Part shown: positions 9,630 through 18,404 of the stretch, piece by piece | Layout of the letters: every line of letters begins with the position of its first letter | How positions within the stretch are numbered: the first letter of the stretch is position 1 | NCBI RefSeq assembly: GCF_004025535.1 | Contig: NZ_QJRG01000033.1 | Span: 620,001-684,000 of the forward strand | Length of the DNA: 64,000 bases | Direction of reading: 5' to 3' | Source of the DNA: Pseudomonas alkylphenolica | GTDB lineage: Bacteria > Pseudomonadota > Gammaproteobacteria > Pseudomonadales > Pseudomonadaceae | Notes under the pieces: model-generated | Seen by the model: only the letters and a program-made list of their open reading frames with translations | Told to the model about the DNA's origin: nothing | The model's database searches: none | Program-made: the position numbers and the translations under genes

Positions 9630-10519
9630 TGTACCTGCAGCTGCTCAAGTCGCTCAATCGCCTGCACCCGCGGGCCTGGGACTTCATTCAGCTAAGCCGC
9701 ATGGACCGCCCCATCGGCATCTACCTGCTGCTGTGGCCCACCCTGTCAGCGGTATGGATCGCGGCCAAGGGCACGCCAACGCTTGCCAACGTGCTGATTT
9801 TCACCCTGGGCGTGGTGCTGATGCGTGCGGCCGGATGTGCCATCAACGACTTCGCCGATCGCAAAGTCGATGGCCACGTCAAACGCACCGCCGACCGCCC
9901 CCTGGCCGCTGGCCGGATCAACGCCCGTGAAGCACTGGTGCTGTTCGCCGTGCTGGTTGGCGTGAGTTTTCTGCTGGTGCTATGTACCAACGCCCAAACC
10001 GTGTGGTTTTCGTTCGGTGCCGTAGCCCTGGCAGCCTGCTACCCCTTTATGAAGCGCTACACCTACTACCCACAGGTAGTGCTGGGCGCGGCGTATTCCT
10101 GGGGCATTCCGATGGCCTTCACCGCCGCCACAGGCGAGCTGCCGGCGATTGCCTGGCTGCTGTACATCGCCAACCTGTTGTGGACAGTGGGCTATGACAC
10201 TTACTACGCCATGGTCGACCGCGACGACGACCTGAAGATCGGGGTCAAATCGACCGCCATCCTGTTCGGCGAAGCCGACCGGGTCATCATCCTGACCTTG
10301 CAGGTGCTGTCGCTGGGCTGCCTGCTGATGGCCGGTAACCGTTTCGAGCTGGGCGGCTGGTTCCACCTGGGGTTGGTGGCGGCGTTGCTGTGCTTCGTCT
10401 GGGAGTTCTGGTCAACCCGCAAGCTGGACCGCGAGTCATGTTTCAAAGCCTTTTTGCACAACCATTGGGCAGGGCTGCTGATCTTCATCAGCATCGTGCT
10501 GGACTACGCACTGCGCTGA
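9629..10519 (+). CDS. ubiA: 4-hydroxybenzoate octaprenyltransferase UbiA
   Basis: Integral-membrane prenyltransferase that attaches the polyprenyl tail to 4-hydroxybenzoate. The start at 9629 overlaps the ubiC stop by one base and gives 296 residues, the family length. The first Asp-rich Mg-prenyl-diphosphate motif is [20 protein letters not shown] and the second is [20 protein letters not shown]. About eight hydrophobic helices follow the pattern expected of UbiA. No clear terminator follows; the next gene is convergent and 34 bases away. Confidence 0.96.
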   Translation: MYLQLLKSLNRLHPRAWDFIQLSRMDRPIGIYLLLWPTLSAVWIAAKGTPTLANVLIFTLGVVLMRAAGCAINDFADRKVDGHVKRTADRPLAAGRINAREALVLFAVLVGVSFLLVLCTNAQTVWFSFGAVALAACYPFMKRYTYYPQVVLGAAYSWGIPMAFTAATGELPAIAWLLYIANLLWTVGYDTYYAMVDRDDDLKIGVKSTAILFGEADRVIILTLQVLSLGCLLMAGNRFELGGWFHLGLVAALLCFVWEFWSTRKLDRESCFKAFLHNHWAGLLIFISIVLDYALR

Positions 10520-10553
10520 CGCCTCGAGGGCAGTCAGCGCAATGGCGGGGACG

Positions 10554-10925
10554 CTACTTGATCACGTGCCAGACGTCTTTCATGCCGTCTCCGGTCATGT
10601 CACCGGCTTTCTTGTCTTTGATGAAGGTGTACACCGGCTTGCCTTTGTACGCCCACTGCATGGAACCGTCGTCTCGCTTGATCTGGGTCCAGCCCTCTTC
10701 GGCCGTATCGCCGGATTTGACCATCAGCGGCGGCCAGTTCTTGGCACACTCATCGTTGCACATGGACTTGCCACCCGAGTCCTTGTCGAAGGTGTACAGC
10801 GTCATCCCTGCATGGTCGACCATCACACCGTCTTTCATCATGGCATGATGCGCCGAGGCAATCCCCGGCAAGGCCAGCGCCACTGCAGTGAAAAGCGCCA
10901 TCCAGTTCAGCGTATGTCGTGTCAT
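10554..10925 (-). CDS. Small secreted-repeat protein (PF03640-like)
   Basis: A 123-residue exported protein with a signal peptide (WMALFTAVALALPGIASA) and two copies of the secreted-repeat pattern: GMTLYTFDKDSGGKSMCNDECAKNWPPL and, after a WxYKGK turn, GKPVYTFIKDKKAGDMTGDGMKDVW. Such proteins are common in Proteobacteria, often as COG4315 lipoproteins; function unknown. A start four codons earlier (10937) is equally possible. The copy of CNDEC in the first repeat may hold a disulfide or metal, which is inference. It is convergent with ubiA. Confidence 0.85.
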   Translation of the reverse strand: MTRHTLNWMALFTAVALALPGIASAHHAMMKDGVMVDHAGMTLYTFDKDSGGKSMCNDECAKNWPPLMVKSGDTAEEGWTQIKRDDGSMQWAYKGKPVYTFIKDKKAGDMTGDGMKDVWHVIK

Positions 10926-11000
10926 TGGATCCACCATGTTTCTCGGGATTGGGAATTTAAGCCTAGCCCAGTAACCGAATGTTGCTGAAACCCCCACGAC

Positions 11001-11018
11001 CTGTCACACGACTGCAAT
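11001..11018 (+). promoter_or_regulatory. Pho box before phoB
   Basis: CTGTCAC-ACGA-CTGCAAT has the 7-4-7 layout of PhoB binding sites (consensus CTGTCAT-N4-CTGTCAT, here 6/7 and 5/7). It lies 53 bases before the phoB start, and a TATCTA-like -10 element sits at 11027-11032. This fits positive autoregulation of phoB-phoR. Confidence 0.75.
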
Positions 11019-11070
11019 AATTCCGTTATCTAATGCGGGCCAAGACACCTGAATGGGAAGAGGTTTGAGC

Positions 11071-11760
11071 ATGGTTGGCAGAAACATTCTGATCGTTGAC
11101 GACGAAGCGCCAATTCGCGAGATGATCGCCGTTGCGTTGGAAATGGCCGGCTATGACTGCCTGGAGGCAGAGAACTCGCAGCAGGCCCATGCCATCATCG
11201 TTGATCGCAAACCGGACCTGATCCTGCTGGACTGGATGCTGCCGGGCACCTCGGGCATCGAGCTGGCCCGACGCCTGAAGCGCGATGAGCTGACCGGTGA
11301 CATTCCGATCATCATGCTCACCGCCAAGGGCGAGGAAGACAACAAGATCCAGGGTCTTGAGGTGGGTGCGGACGACTACATCACCAAACCGTTCTCGCCC
11401 CGCGAACTGGTAGCCCGCCTCAAGGCGGTCCTGCGCCGGGCCGGGCCCAACGATGGCGAAGCACCGATCGAAGTCGGCGGCCTGCTGCTTGACCCCATCA
11501 GCCACCGGGTGACCATTGACGGCAAACCGGCCGAGATGGGGCCTACCGAATACCGACTGCTGCAGTTCTTCATGACCCACCAGGAGCGTGCCTACACCCG
11601 CGGCCAGCTGCTTGACCAGGTCTGGGGCGGCAACGTCTACGTCGAAGAGCGCACGGTCGACGTGCACATCCGCCGCCTGCGCAAAGCGCTGGGTGATGCC
11701 TACGAGAATCTGGTACAAACCGTACGCGGCACCGGGTACCGCTTTTCGACCAAGAGCTGA
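11071..11760 (+). CDS. phoB: Phosphate regulon response regulator PhoB
   Basis: OmpR-type regulator that activates phosphate-starvation genes at Pho boxes. The ATG at 11071 is chosen because AAGAGG precedes it and the product is 229 residues, the family length; an ATG at 11053 would add six residues. The receiver domain has the acidic pocket (IVDDE), the phosphoacceptor Asp54 (ILLDWMLPG) and Lys in YITKPFS. The winged helix ends with [15 protein letters not shown] and [10 protein letters not shown]. phoR follows after 42 bases. Confidence 0.97.
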   Translation: MVGRNILIVDDEAPIREMIAVALEMAGYDCLEAENSQQAHAIIVDRKPDLILLDWMLPGTSGIELARRLKRDELTGDIPIIMLTAKGEEDNKIQGLEVGADDYITKPFSPRELVARLKAVLRRAGPNDGEAPIEVGGLLLDPISHRVTIDGKPAEMGPTEYRLLQFFMTHQERAYTRGQLLDQVWGGNVYVEERTVDVHIRRLRKALGDAYENLVQTVRGTGYRFSTKS

Positions 11761-11802
11761 ACCGGTCATCAGGCCAAGGTATTTGAAAGGACGCGTCGTT
11801 AA

Positions 11803-13113
11803 TTGAACCAGAACTGGCATGGCACCCTGATTCGCCACATGCTGCTGCTGATCACCGCCTGCCTGCTGGTCGGCCTGATCAGCGGCTATTACGGCTGGAG
11901 CCTGGCCCTGGGCCTGGCGCTTTACCTGGGCTGGACACTCAAGCAGTTGCTGCGCCTGCATGAATGGCTGCGCCTGCACAAACCCGACGAAGCACCTCCC
12001 GATGGCTATGGCCTGTGGGGCGAGGTATTCGACAGCATTTATCACCTGCAACGTCGCGACCAGCGTGTGCGGGGCCGCCTGCAGGCGGTGATCGACCGGG
12101 TCCAGGAGTCTACCGCCGCCCTCAAGGATGCGGTGATCATGCTCGACAGCGACGGCAACCTGGAATGGTGGAACCGCGCCGCCGAAACCCTGCTGGGCCT
12201 GAAGACCCCACAGGACAGCGGCCAGCCGGTAACCAACCTGGTGCGCCATCCACGCTTCAAGGAGTACTTCGAACTGGAGAACTACCTCGAGCCGCTGGAA
12301 ATTCCGTCGCCGATCAACGACCGCCTGCGCATCCAGCTGCATATCACCCGCTACGGCAACAACGAACACCTGATGCTGGTACGCGACGTCACCCGTATCC
12401 ATCAGCTGGAACAGATGCGCAAGGATTTCGTGGCCAACGTATCCCATGAGCTGCGCACGCCGCTGACGGTAATCGCTGGCTACCTGGAAACCCTGCTCGA
12501 CAATGTCGAAGAGGTGAATCCGCGTTGGGTCCGTGCGCTGCAGCAAATGCAGCAACAGGGCGGGCGCATGCAAACGTTGCTCAATGACCTGCTGCTGCTG
12601 GCCAAACTTGAAGCCACCGATTACCCCTCGGACAATCAGCCGGTTGCCATCGACAGCTTGCTGCAATCGATCAAGAGCGATGCCCAGGCGCTGTCCGGCC
12701 AGCGAAACCAGCGCATCAACCTGGAAACCACCCCGGGGATCTACCTCAAGGGCAGCGAAGCCGAGTTGCGCAGTGCGTTTTCCAACCTGATATTCAATGC
12801 CGTCAAATACACCCAGGACGAAGGCCAGATCCGCATCCGCTGGTGGGTGGACGAGCAAGGTGCGCACCTGAGCGTTCAGGACTCGGGAATCGGCATCGAC
12901 GCCAAGCACCTGCCGCGCCTGACCGAACGCTTCTACCGGGTCGACTCCAGCCGCGCCTCCAATACCGGTGGCACCGGCCTGGGCTTGGCGATCGTCAAGC
13001 ACGTGCTGTTGCGTCACCGTGCGCGCCTGGAAATCAGCAGCGTGCCCGGACACGGCAGCACCTTTACCTGTCATTTCGCTCCCGTGCAGATAGCCCAACG
13101 CGTGGCCTCCTGA
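11803..13113 (+). CDS. phoR: Phosphate regulon sensor histidine kinase PhoR
   Basis: Membrane kinase that phosphorylates PhoB when phosphate is low and interacts with PhoU and the Pst transporter. The 436-residue protein has two adjacent N-terminal helices (about 9-45), a charged linker, a PAS domain (about 95-200) and DHp phosphoacceptor His215 (VSHELRTPL). The ATPase has N, G1 and G2 boxes (FSNLIFNAVKYTQDEG, DSGIGID, GGTGLGLAIVKH). The start is a TTG at 11803 with AAAGGA 11 bases upstream; no ATG fits before the first membrane helix except ATG 11839, which would cut into it. Confidence 0.95.
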   Translation: MNQNWHGTLIRHMLLLITACLLVGLISGYYGWSLALGLALYLGWTLKQLLRLHEWLRLHKPDEAPPDGYGLWGEVFDSIYHLQRRDQRVRGRLQAVIDRVQESTAALKDAVIMLDSDGNLEWWNRAAETLLGLKTPQDSGQPVTNLVRHPRFKEYFELENYLEPLEIPSPINDRLRIQLHITRYGNNEHLMLVRDVTRIHQLEQMRKDFVANVSHELRTPLTVIAGYLETLLDNVEEVNPRWVRALQQMQQQGGRMQTLLNDLLLLAKLEATDYPSDNQPVAIDSLLQSIKSDAQALSGQRNQRINLETTPGIYLKGSEAELRSAFSNLIFNAVKYTQDEGQIRIRWWVDEQGAHLSVQDSGIGIDAKHLPRLTERFYRVDSSRASNTGGTGLGLAIVKHVLLRHRARLEISSVPGHGSTFTCHFAPVQIAQRVAS

Positions 13114-13226
13114 AGGCCCGCCCCTAGGCAATCGCGCCCTCACCCGCTACATTGGCGGACTTGTGCCAGTTCGTACTGGCAGGCCTTTCTCTTTTTTTCA
13201 AATGACGGACCCCGTAAAACCCCATC

Positions 13227-14567
13227 ATGGACCCTTCCCCTGGTATTAGCCTCGCCTCACTGTTCGCCGACTTCGGCATGATTCTTTTTGCTCTGCTGCT
13301 GGTGCTGCTCAACGGCTTTTTCGTTGCCGCCGAGTTCGCCATGGTGAAGTTGCGTTCGACAAAAGTTGAGTCAATCGCCGAGCAACATGGCTGGCGCGGC
13401 CAAATCCTGCGTACCGTACACAACCAGCTGGATGCCTACCTGTCGGCCTGCCAGCTGGGCATCACCCTCGCCTCCCTGGGCCTGGGCTGGGTGGGTGAGC
13501 CGGCGTTCGCGCATTTGCTGGAGCCGCTACTGGCCGCAGTCGGCGTAGAGTCGCCGGAAGTCATCAAGGCCGTGTCGTTCTTCAGTGCCTTCTTTGTGAT
13601 TTCGTATCTGCACATCGTCGTCGGTGAGCTGGCGCCCAAATCGTGGGCCATCCGTAAACCCGAACTGCTGTCGCTGTGGACGGCGGTGCCGTTGTACCTG
13701 TTCTACTGGCTGATGTACCCGGCAATTTACCTGCTCAACGCCAGCGCCAATGCCATTTTGCGCATTGCCGGCCAGGGTGAACCCGGCCCGCACCACGAGC
13801 ACCATTACAGCCGTGACGAACTGAAACTGATCCTGCACTCCAGCCGCGGCCAGGACCCTAGTGACCAAGGCATGCGGGTACTGGCGTCGGCGGTGGAAAT
13901 GGGCGAACTGGAGGTGGTCGACTGGGCCAACTCCCGTGAAGACATGGTCTACCTCGATGCCGACGCGCCGCTCAAGGAAATCCTGGCGATGTTCCGCCGG
14001 CACAAGTTCAGCCGTTACCCGGTACTCGATGCCGCACGCGGTGAGTTCATCGGCCTGCTGCACATCAAGGACCTGTTGCTGGAGCTGGCCGACCTCGACC
14101 ACCTCCCCGAATCGTTCAACCTCGCCGAGCTGACCCGCCCGCTGGAGCGCGTGTCCCGCCACATGCCCCTGTCGCAGTTGCTCGAGCAGTTCCGCAAGGG
14201 CGGTGCGCACTTTGCCCTGGTCGAAGAAGCCGACGGCAAAGTCATTGGCTACCTGACCATGGAAGACGTGCTTGAAGTGCTGGTTGGCGACATCCAGGAC
14301 GAGCACCGCAAAGCTGAACGCGGCATCCTCGCCTACCAGCCAGGCAAGCTGCTGGTACGTGGCGACACGCCGTTGTTCAAGGTTGAGCGCCTGCTGGGCG
14401 TCGACCTGGACCACATTGAGGCGGAAACCCTCGCCGGCCTGGTGTACGAAACCCTCAAGCGCGTACCTGAAGAAGAAGAGGTGCTGGAGGTCGAAGGCCT
14501 GCGCATCATCATCAAGAAGATGAAAGGCCCGAAGATTGTCCTGGCCAAGGTGCTCAAGCTCGATTGA
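13227..14567 (+). CDS. CNNM/CorC-type CBS-domain membrane protein
   Basis: A 446-residue protein of the hemolysin C/CorB/YfjD family (UPF0053). The N-terminal DUF21 region has about four membrane helices (LFALLLVLLNGFFVAAEFAMVKLRSTKVE, then LGITLASLGLGWVGEPAF). A CBS pair follows (about 205-335) and a C-terminal CorC_HlyC domain (about 350-440, LLVRGDTPLFKVERLLGVDL). The family is linked to Mg2+ or Co2+ transport and resistance; the haemolysin name is historical. It lies 113 bases after phoR on the same strand; no terminator is visible between them. Confidence 0.9.
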   Translation: MDPSPGISLASLFADFGMILFALLLVLLNGFFVAAEFAMVKLRSTKVESIAEQHGWRGQILRTVHNQLDAYLSACQLGITLASLGLGWVGEPAFAHLLEPLLAAVGVESPEVIKAVSFFSAFFVISYLHIVVGELAPKSWAIRKPELLSLWTAVPLYLFYWLMYPAIYLLNASANAILRIAGQGEPGPHHEHHYSRDELKLILHSSRGQDPSDQGMRVLASAVEMGELEVVDWANSREDMVYLDADAPLKEILAMFRRHKFSRYPVLDAARGEFIGLLHIKDLLLELADLDHLPESFNLAELTRPLERVSRHMPLSQLLEQFRKGGAHFALVEEADGKVIGYLTMEDVLEVLVGDIQDEHRKAERGILAYQPGKLLVRGDTPLFKVERLLGVDLDHIEAETLAGLVYETLKRVPEEEEVLEVEGLRIIIKKMKGPKIVLAKVLKLD

Positions 14568-14574
14568 GCACCCT

Positions 14575-15471
14575 TCAGGGGTTACCGGCAGTAAAGTTTG
14601 GCAATCCGCCGACGGGCTGGTTGAACTGGTAAGGAATCGACACCAGCTCCAGCCCGACGTTGCGCTGCACGACAAAGTGCAAGTGCGGGCCGGTGCTGTT
14701 GCCGGTGTTGCCAGACTTCGCCAGCGGCGTGCCGTACACCACCGACTGCCCTTCGCGGACGACCACCGAACCGCGCATCAGATGCAGGTAGACGCCCATG
14801 GTGCCGTCGTCATGCAGGATCCTCACGAAATTCCCCGCCGGGTGCGTGCCGCGCCCACTCTGGTTGTTCTCCACCTTGATGACCATGCCTGCCCTAGAGG
14901 CGATGATCGGTGTGCCTTCAGGCATGGCGATGTCCATTGCGTAACGCCCTTTGGGACCAAAATGACTGTAACCGCCATTCGGTCCCTGGGTCACACGAAA
15001 CGGCCCACCCCGCCATGGCAACGGGTAACGGAATGCCTGTGAACGCTGGTCCGGGTTGCCCAGCGCGTACTGGAATTTCTCCTGATAACGCACAGGCTTG
15101 CCTGGTTGCTGGGCGTTGACGATCGTCAGCAACACGGCGGCGCGCGCAGGCACCACGCGGCGAACCAGCCGCGACGTCCCGCCCTTGGCGTTGCTCAGGC
15201 CATCCAGACGCAACTCCACCTCTACAGGCGCGTAAGTGTCGTTCCGGGCACTGAAGCTCACGCCGGCGGCAGACGTGACGGCGTGCAGCTTCACCTGGTC
15301 CTGTAAATGCTCGACCATGCTGTCGCGAAACACAAACGTGTCGGCGCCGGGTATGGGCTTGTCGGAATACGAGACCACACCATAGGCATCAGTGCTTTTG
15401 TACAGGGTCATGGCCGTAGTCGGGCCAGCGGCCAGCAACGCGGCGCAGAACAGCAGCAAGCGAGCGGACAT
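14575..15471 (-). CDS. M23-family LytM-domain peptidase
   Basis: A 298-residue exported protein with an N-terminal signal peptide (LLLFCAALLAAGPTTA). It carries a C-terminal LytM/M23 zinc peptidase fold with all metal and catalytic motifs visible: HFGPKGRYAMDIAMPEGTP (HxxxxxxxD) and GPHLHFVV (HLH). A DUF4124-like N-terminal segment may be present (YKSTDAYGVVSYSDKP). It probably cleaves peptidoglycan crosslinks or acts as an amidase activator; the intact HxxxD and HxH ligands favour an active enzyme. Convergent with the CBS gene. Confidence 0.9.
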   Translation of the reverse strand: MSARLLLFCAALLAAGPTTAMTLYKSTDAYGVVSYSDKPIPGADTFVFRDSMVEHLQDQVKLHAVTSAAGVSFSARNDTYAPVEVELRLDGLSNAKGGTSRLVRRVVPARAAVLLTIVNAQQPGKPVRYQEKFQYALGNPDQRSQAFRYPLPWRGGPFRVTQGPNGGYSHFGPKGRYAMDIAMPEGTPIIASRAGMVIKVENNQSGRGTHPAGNFVRILHDDGTMGVYLHLMRGSVVVREGQSVVYGTPLAKSGNTGNSTGPHLHFVVQRNVGLELVSIPYQFNQPVGGLPNFTAGNP

Positions 15472-15573
15472 GAGTAATGGCTTTTTGACAGTTGAGATCT
15501 GTCGAAGACTAGCAGCAGATTTTGCCGAAGGTAGGAGGGGAATGTTTCAGCGGTGTTCGAGGAGACGGGCGGT

Positions 15574-15599
15574 GTAGGCGCGGATTCATCCGCGCCTAC
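15574..15599. repeat. REP-like palindrome
   Basis: GTAGGCGCGGAT (15574-15585) and ATCCGCGCCTAC (15588-15599) form a perfect 12-bp inverted repeat around TC. This is the shape and base content of the extragenic palindromic (REP) elements of pseudomonads. It lies 12 bases after the stop of the REC-PilZ gene and about 100 bases before the M23 gene, in an otherwise gene-free gap. Only one copy is seen here. Confidence 0.65.
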
Positions 15600-15611
15600 C
15601 TACCCTACGGG

Positions 15612-16508
15612 TCAGGCCCCAGGCACGAAATGCTTCTGCGCCGTACCGCGCGCAATCAACCGCGACAGGTAATCCAGCTTCTGGGCATCCTGGTCGACAA
15701 ACTTGAAGGTCAGTTGCAACCAGTCACTGTCCGGCTTGGGCTCCAGCGCCGCTACGGCGTGCAGGTAACCGTTGAGCCGGGCAACCTCTGCACTCTCGCC
15801 CTGCTCCAGATCGAGCACAGCGCCCTCCAGCACCTGTGGCAGGGACTCACCACGCCGCACGACCAGCAGCGCCTCCTTGAGGCTCAGGGCCTTGATCACA
15901 CAGGGTTGCACACCACTTGGCAAACGCAGTTGACCCTGGCCACGGCCAGCAGGTGCTGCAGGCGGTTTTGGCGCATTGATCAGCGGCTTGGCAGGTGCAG
16001 CTGCGGCGGCTGGCGCACCGCTCGGCTTCACTGTTTCGGCACGCCCGCCGGTCAGGGCGCTCAACGAGTCGTTGGCAAAGGCTGAGTTGGCGCGCGTCGG
16101 CGCACTGGCCAGCAGCGTGTCGAGCTTGCCGACCTTGGTCAGGGCCTTTTTCACTTTGGTCAGCAGCTGTTCATTGGTGAAGGGTTTGCCGACAAAGTCG
16201 GAGACACCGGCCTGGATTGCCTGAACCACGTTTTCCTTGTCGCCACGGCTGGTCACCATGATGAAAGGCAGGGCTTTCATCGACTCCTGCTGGCGGCACC
16301 AGGTCAGCAGCTCCAGGCCTGACATTTCCGGCATTTCCCAGTCGCACAGGACCAGGTCAAAGGCTTCACGGGCCAGCAGTGCCTGGGCCTTTCGACCATT
16401 GACCGCGTCTTCGATGACGATGCCCGGAAAATGGTTGCGCAGGCACTTCTTCACCAGGTCGCGGATGAACGGCGCATCATCCACAACCAACACACTGACT
16501 TTACTCAT
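15612..16508 (-). CDS. Response regulator with receiver and PilZ-like domain
   Basis: The chosen start, ATG at 16508, gives 298 residues beginning MSKVSVLVVDD; an upstream start would add 16 unlikely residues. The receiver domain (about 1-125) has phosphoacceptor Asp56 (LVLCDWEMP) and the Lys motif FVGKPF. After an Ala/Pro linker, the C-terminal 110 residues (GQGQLRLPSGVQPCVIKALSLKEALLVVRR) look like a PilZ-type module, but the c-di-GMP-binding RxxxR is not clearly present. The partner kinase is not in this window. Confidence 0.8.
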   Translation of the reverse strand: MSKVSVLVVDDAPFIRDLVKKCLRNHFPGIVIEDAVNGRKAQALLAREAFDLVLCDWEMPEMSGLELLTWCRQQESMKALPFIMVTSRGDKENVVQAIQAGVSDFVGKPFTNEQLLTKVKKALTKVGKLDTLLASAPTRANSAFANDSLSALTGGRAETVKPSGAPAAAAAPAKPLINAPKPPAAPAGRGQGQLRLPSGVQPCVIKALSLKEALLVVRRGESLPQVLEGAVLDLEQGESAEVARLNGYLHAVAALEPKPDSDWLQLTFKFVDQDAQKLDYLSRLIARGTAQKHFVPGA

Positions 16509-16630
16509 CGCCACTCCTATTGAATCCCGACTAGCATAACGCTGACTAATGGCCATTTGCCAAACATTGGCTCACGCCGGGACTCGTCGATTCGTTCGCG
16601 GCTGCCTTGAGGTGTTCGACCGCAAACGAA

Positions 16631-16654
16631 AACGCCCGGCCAAGGCCGGGCGTT
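16631..16654 (-). terminator. Intrinsic terminator of the pst-phoU operon
   Basis: AACGCCCGGCC (16631-16641) and GGCCGGGCGTT (16644-16654) form an 11-bp GC-rich stem with a tight AA loop. On the minus strand it is followed by TTCGTTT. It lies 17 bases past the phoU stop and closes the operon. Confidence 0.85.
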
Positions 16655-16670
16655 CGTTCTCGGGGCAGTC

Positions 16671-17429
16671 TTACTTATCGTCAGCTTCAGCCGGAACATT
16701 AGCCTTTTCGCTGCCACCCTCGACCTCTTCTTTCATGCGTTTGAGGCCCAGGTGACGCACGTCGGTACCGCGCACCAGATAGATCACCAGCTCCGAGATG
16801 TTGCGCGCGTGGTCGCCGATCCTCTCAAGCGAACGCAGGGCCCAGATCACGCTGAGTACCCGCGAGATCGAGCGCGGGTCTTCCATCATGTAGGTGACCA
16901 GTTCACGCAGCGCGGTCTTGTACTCGCGGTCGATGGTTTTGTCGTACTGGGCGACCGACAGCGCCAGGTCGGCGTCGAAACGGGCAAAGGCATCCAGCGC
17001 ATCACGGACCATGTTGCGCACCTGATCACCAATGTGCCGGACCTCGACATAACCTCGCGGCGACTCACCCTCTTCACACAGCTGGATAGCCCGGCGGGCG
17101 ATCTTGGTCGACTCGTCACCAATGCGCTCCAGGTCGATCACCGACTTGGAAATGCTGATGATCAGACGCAGGTCGGAAGCGGCCGGCTGACGACGAGCGA
17201 GAATGCGCACGCATTCTTCGTCAATGTTGCGCTCCATCTGGTTGATCTGCTCGTCGACTTCTCGTACTTGCTGGGCCAGGCCCGAGTCGGCCTCGATCAG
17301 CGCAGTAACGGCGTCATTGACCTGCTTCTCAACCAGACCGCCCATCGCCAGGAGGTGGCTGCGGACCTCCTCGAGTTCGGCGTTGAATTGCTGGGAGATG
17401 TGGTGGGTAAGGCTGTCTTTATTGATCAT
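16671..17429 (-). CDS. phoU: Phosphate signalling protein PhoU
   Basis: Cytoplasmic protein of two PhoU helical repeats that connects the Pst transporter to PhoR and damps the Pho response. The 252 residues contain the metal-cluster E/DxxxD motifs in both halves (DLERIGDESTKIARRA around 100 and SLERIGDHARNISELV around 210). The start MINKDSLTHHISQQFNAEL is typical. It is last in pstS-pstC-pstA-pstB-phoU, 56 bases after pstB. Confidence 0.97.
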   Translation of the reverse strand: MINKDSLTHHISQQFNAELEEVRSHLLAMGGLVEKQVNDAVTALIEADSGLAQQVREVDEQINQMERNIDEECVRILARRQPAASDLRLIISISKSVIDLERIGDESTKIARRAIQLCEEGESPRGYVEVRHIGDQVRNMVRDALDAFARFDADLALSVAQYDKTIDREYKTALRELVTYMMEDPRSISRVLSVIWALRSLERIGDHARNISELVIYLVRGTDVRHLGLKRMKEEVEGGSEKANVPAEADDK

Positions 17430-17485
17430 GAGAAATCCTTGGAGCGTCCGGTAAGTGCTGTCAGGCGGCGTTCAGTCGTTGAATC

Positions 17486-18319
17486 CTAGCCATACCGACC
17501 GGTGATGTAGTCTTCGGTCTGCTTCTTCGCCGGATTGGTGAACAGCGTGTCAGTGTCACCGAACTCGACCAGCTTGCCCATGTACATGAAGGCGGTGTAG
17601 TCGGAAACCCGCGCCGCCTGCTGCATGTTGTGGGTCACGATGACGATGGTGTACTTGGACTTCAGCTCGTAGATCAGTTCTTCGACCTTAAGGGTCGAGA
17701 TCGGGTCGAGTGCCGAGCACGGTTCGTCGAGCAGCAGTACCTCAGGCTCCACCGCGATGGTGCGGGCAATCACCAGACGTTGCTGCTGGCCACCGGACAG
17801 GCCCAGCGCCGACTCGTGCAGACGGTCCTTGACCTCATCCCACAGGGCGGCACCCTTGAGTGCCCACTCTACAGCTTCATCGAGCACGCGTTTCTTGTTG
17901 ATGCCCTGGATGCGCAAACCGTAGACCACGTTTTCGTAGATGGTCTTGGGGAACGGGTTGGGCTTCTGGAACACCATGCCGACCCGACGACGCAGTTCGG
18001 CGACATCTTCGCCCTTGCGGTAGATGTTGTTGCCGTACAGGTTGATCGCGCCGTCGACACGGCAGCCATCAACCAGGTCGTTCATGCGGTTGAAGGTCCG
18101 CAGCAAGGTCGACTTACCGCAACCGGACGGACCGATGAAGGCGGTCACGCGCTGTTTCGGGATGTTCATGCTGACGTCGAACAGGGCTTGTTTTTCGCCG
18201 TAATACAGGCTCAGGCCAGGCACTTCGATGGCCACGGTTTCATCGGCCAGTTGCAGGCTCTGCTTGGTACGACCCAGGGCCGACATATCGATGCCGTGGG
18301 CGTGGGATTCTTGCTGCAT
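17486..18319 (-). CDS. pstB: Phosphate ABC transporter ATPase PstB
   Basis: ATPase subunit of the high-affinity phosphate importer. The 277-residue protein has Walker [10 protein letters not shown], the PstB-typical QKPNPFP Q-loop, signature [14 protein letters not shown], Walker [14 protein letters not shown] and the switch His in [11 protein letters not shown]. Residues 1-25 are a poorly conserved extension, so the start could be the internal Met12 (MSALGRTKQ). It follows pstA by 85 bases. Confidence 0.97.
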   Translation of the reverse strand: MQQESHAHGIDMSALGRTKQSLQLADETVAIEVPGLSLYYGEKQALFDVSMNIPKQRVTAFIGPSGCGKSTLLRTFNRMNDLVDGCRVDGAINLYGNNIYRKGEDVAELRRRVGMVFQKPNPFPKTIYENVVYGLRIQGINKKRVLDEAVEWALKGAALWDEVKDRLHESALGLSGGQQQRLVIARTIAVEPEVLLLDEPCSALDPISTLKVEELIYELKSKYTIVIVTHNMQQAARVSDYTAFMYMGKLVEFGDTDTLFTNPAKKQTEDYITGRYG

Positions 18320-18404
18320 GGTCAGACTCCATACGCTATCAATTTCGTTTCATCGAACCGCCCGGTACAACACACGGGCGGCACTTGCAAAAAGGATGTA
18401 TCGA

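Noticed and set aside
11026..13143. 705-codon minus-strand open frame opposite phoB-phoR
   Set aside because: It is the shadow of two clearly recognisable genes; the product is low-complexity and rich in Gln, His and Val, without any motif. High-GC codon bias creates such frames.
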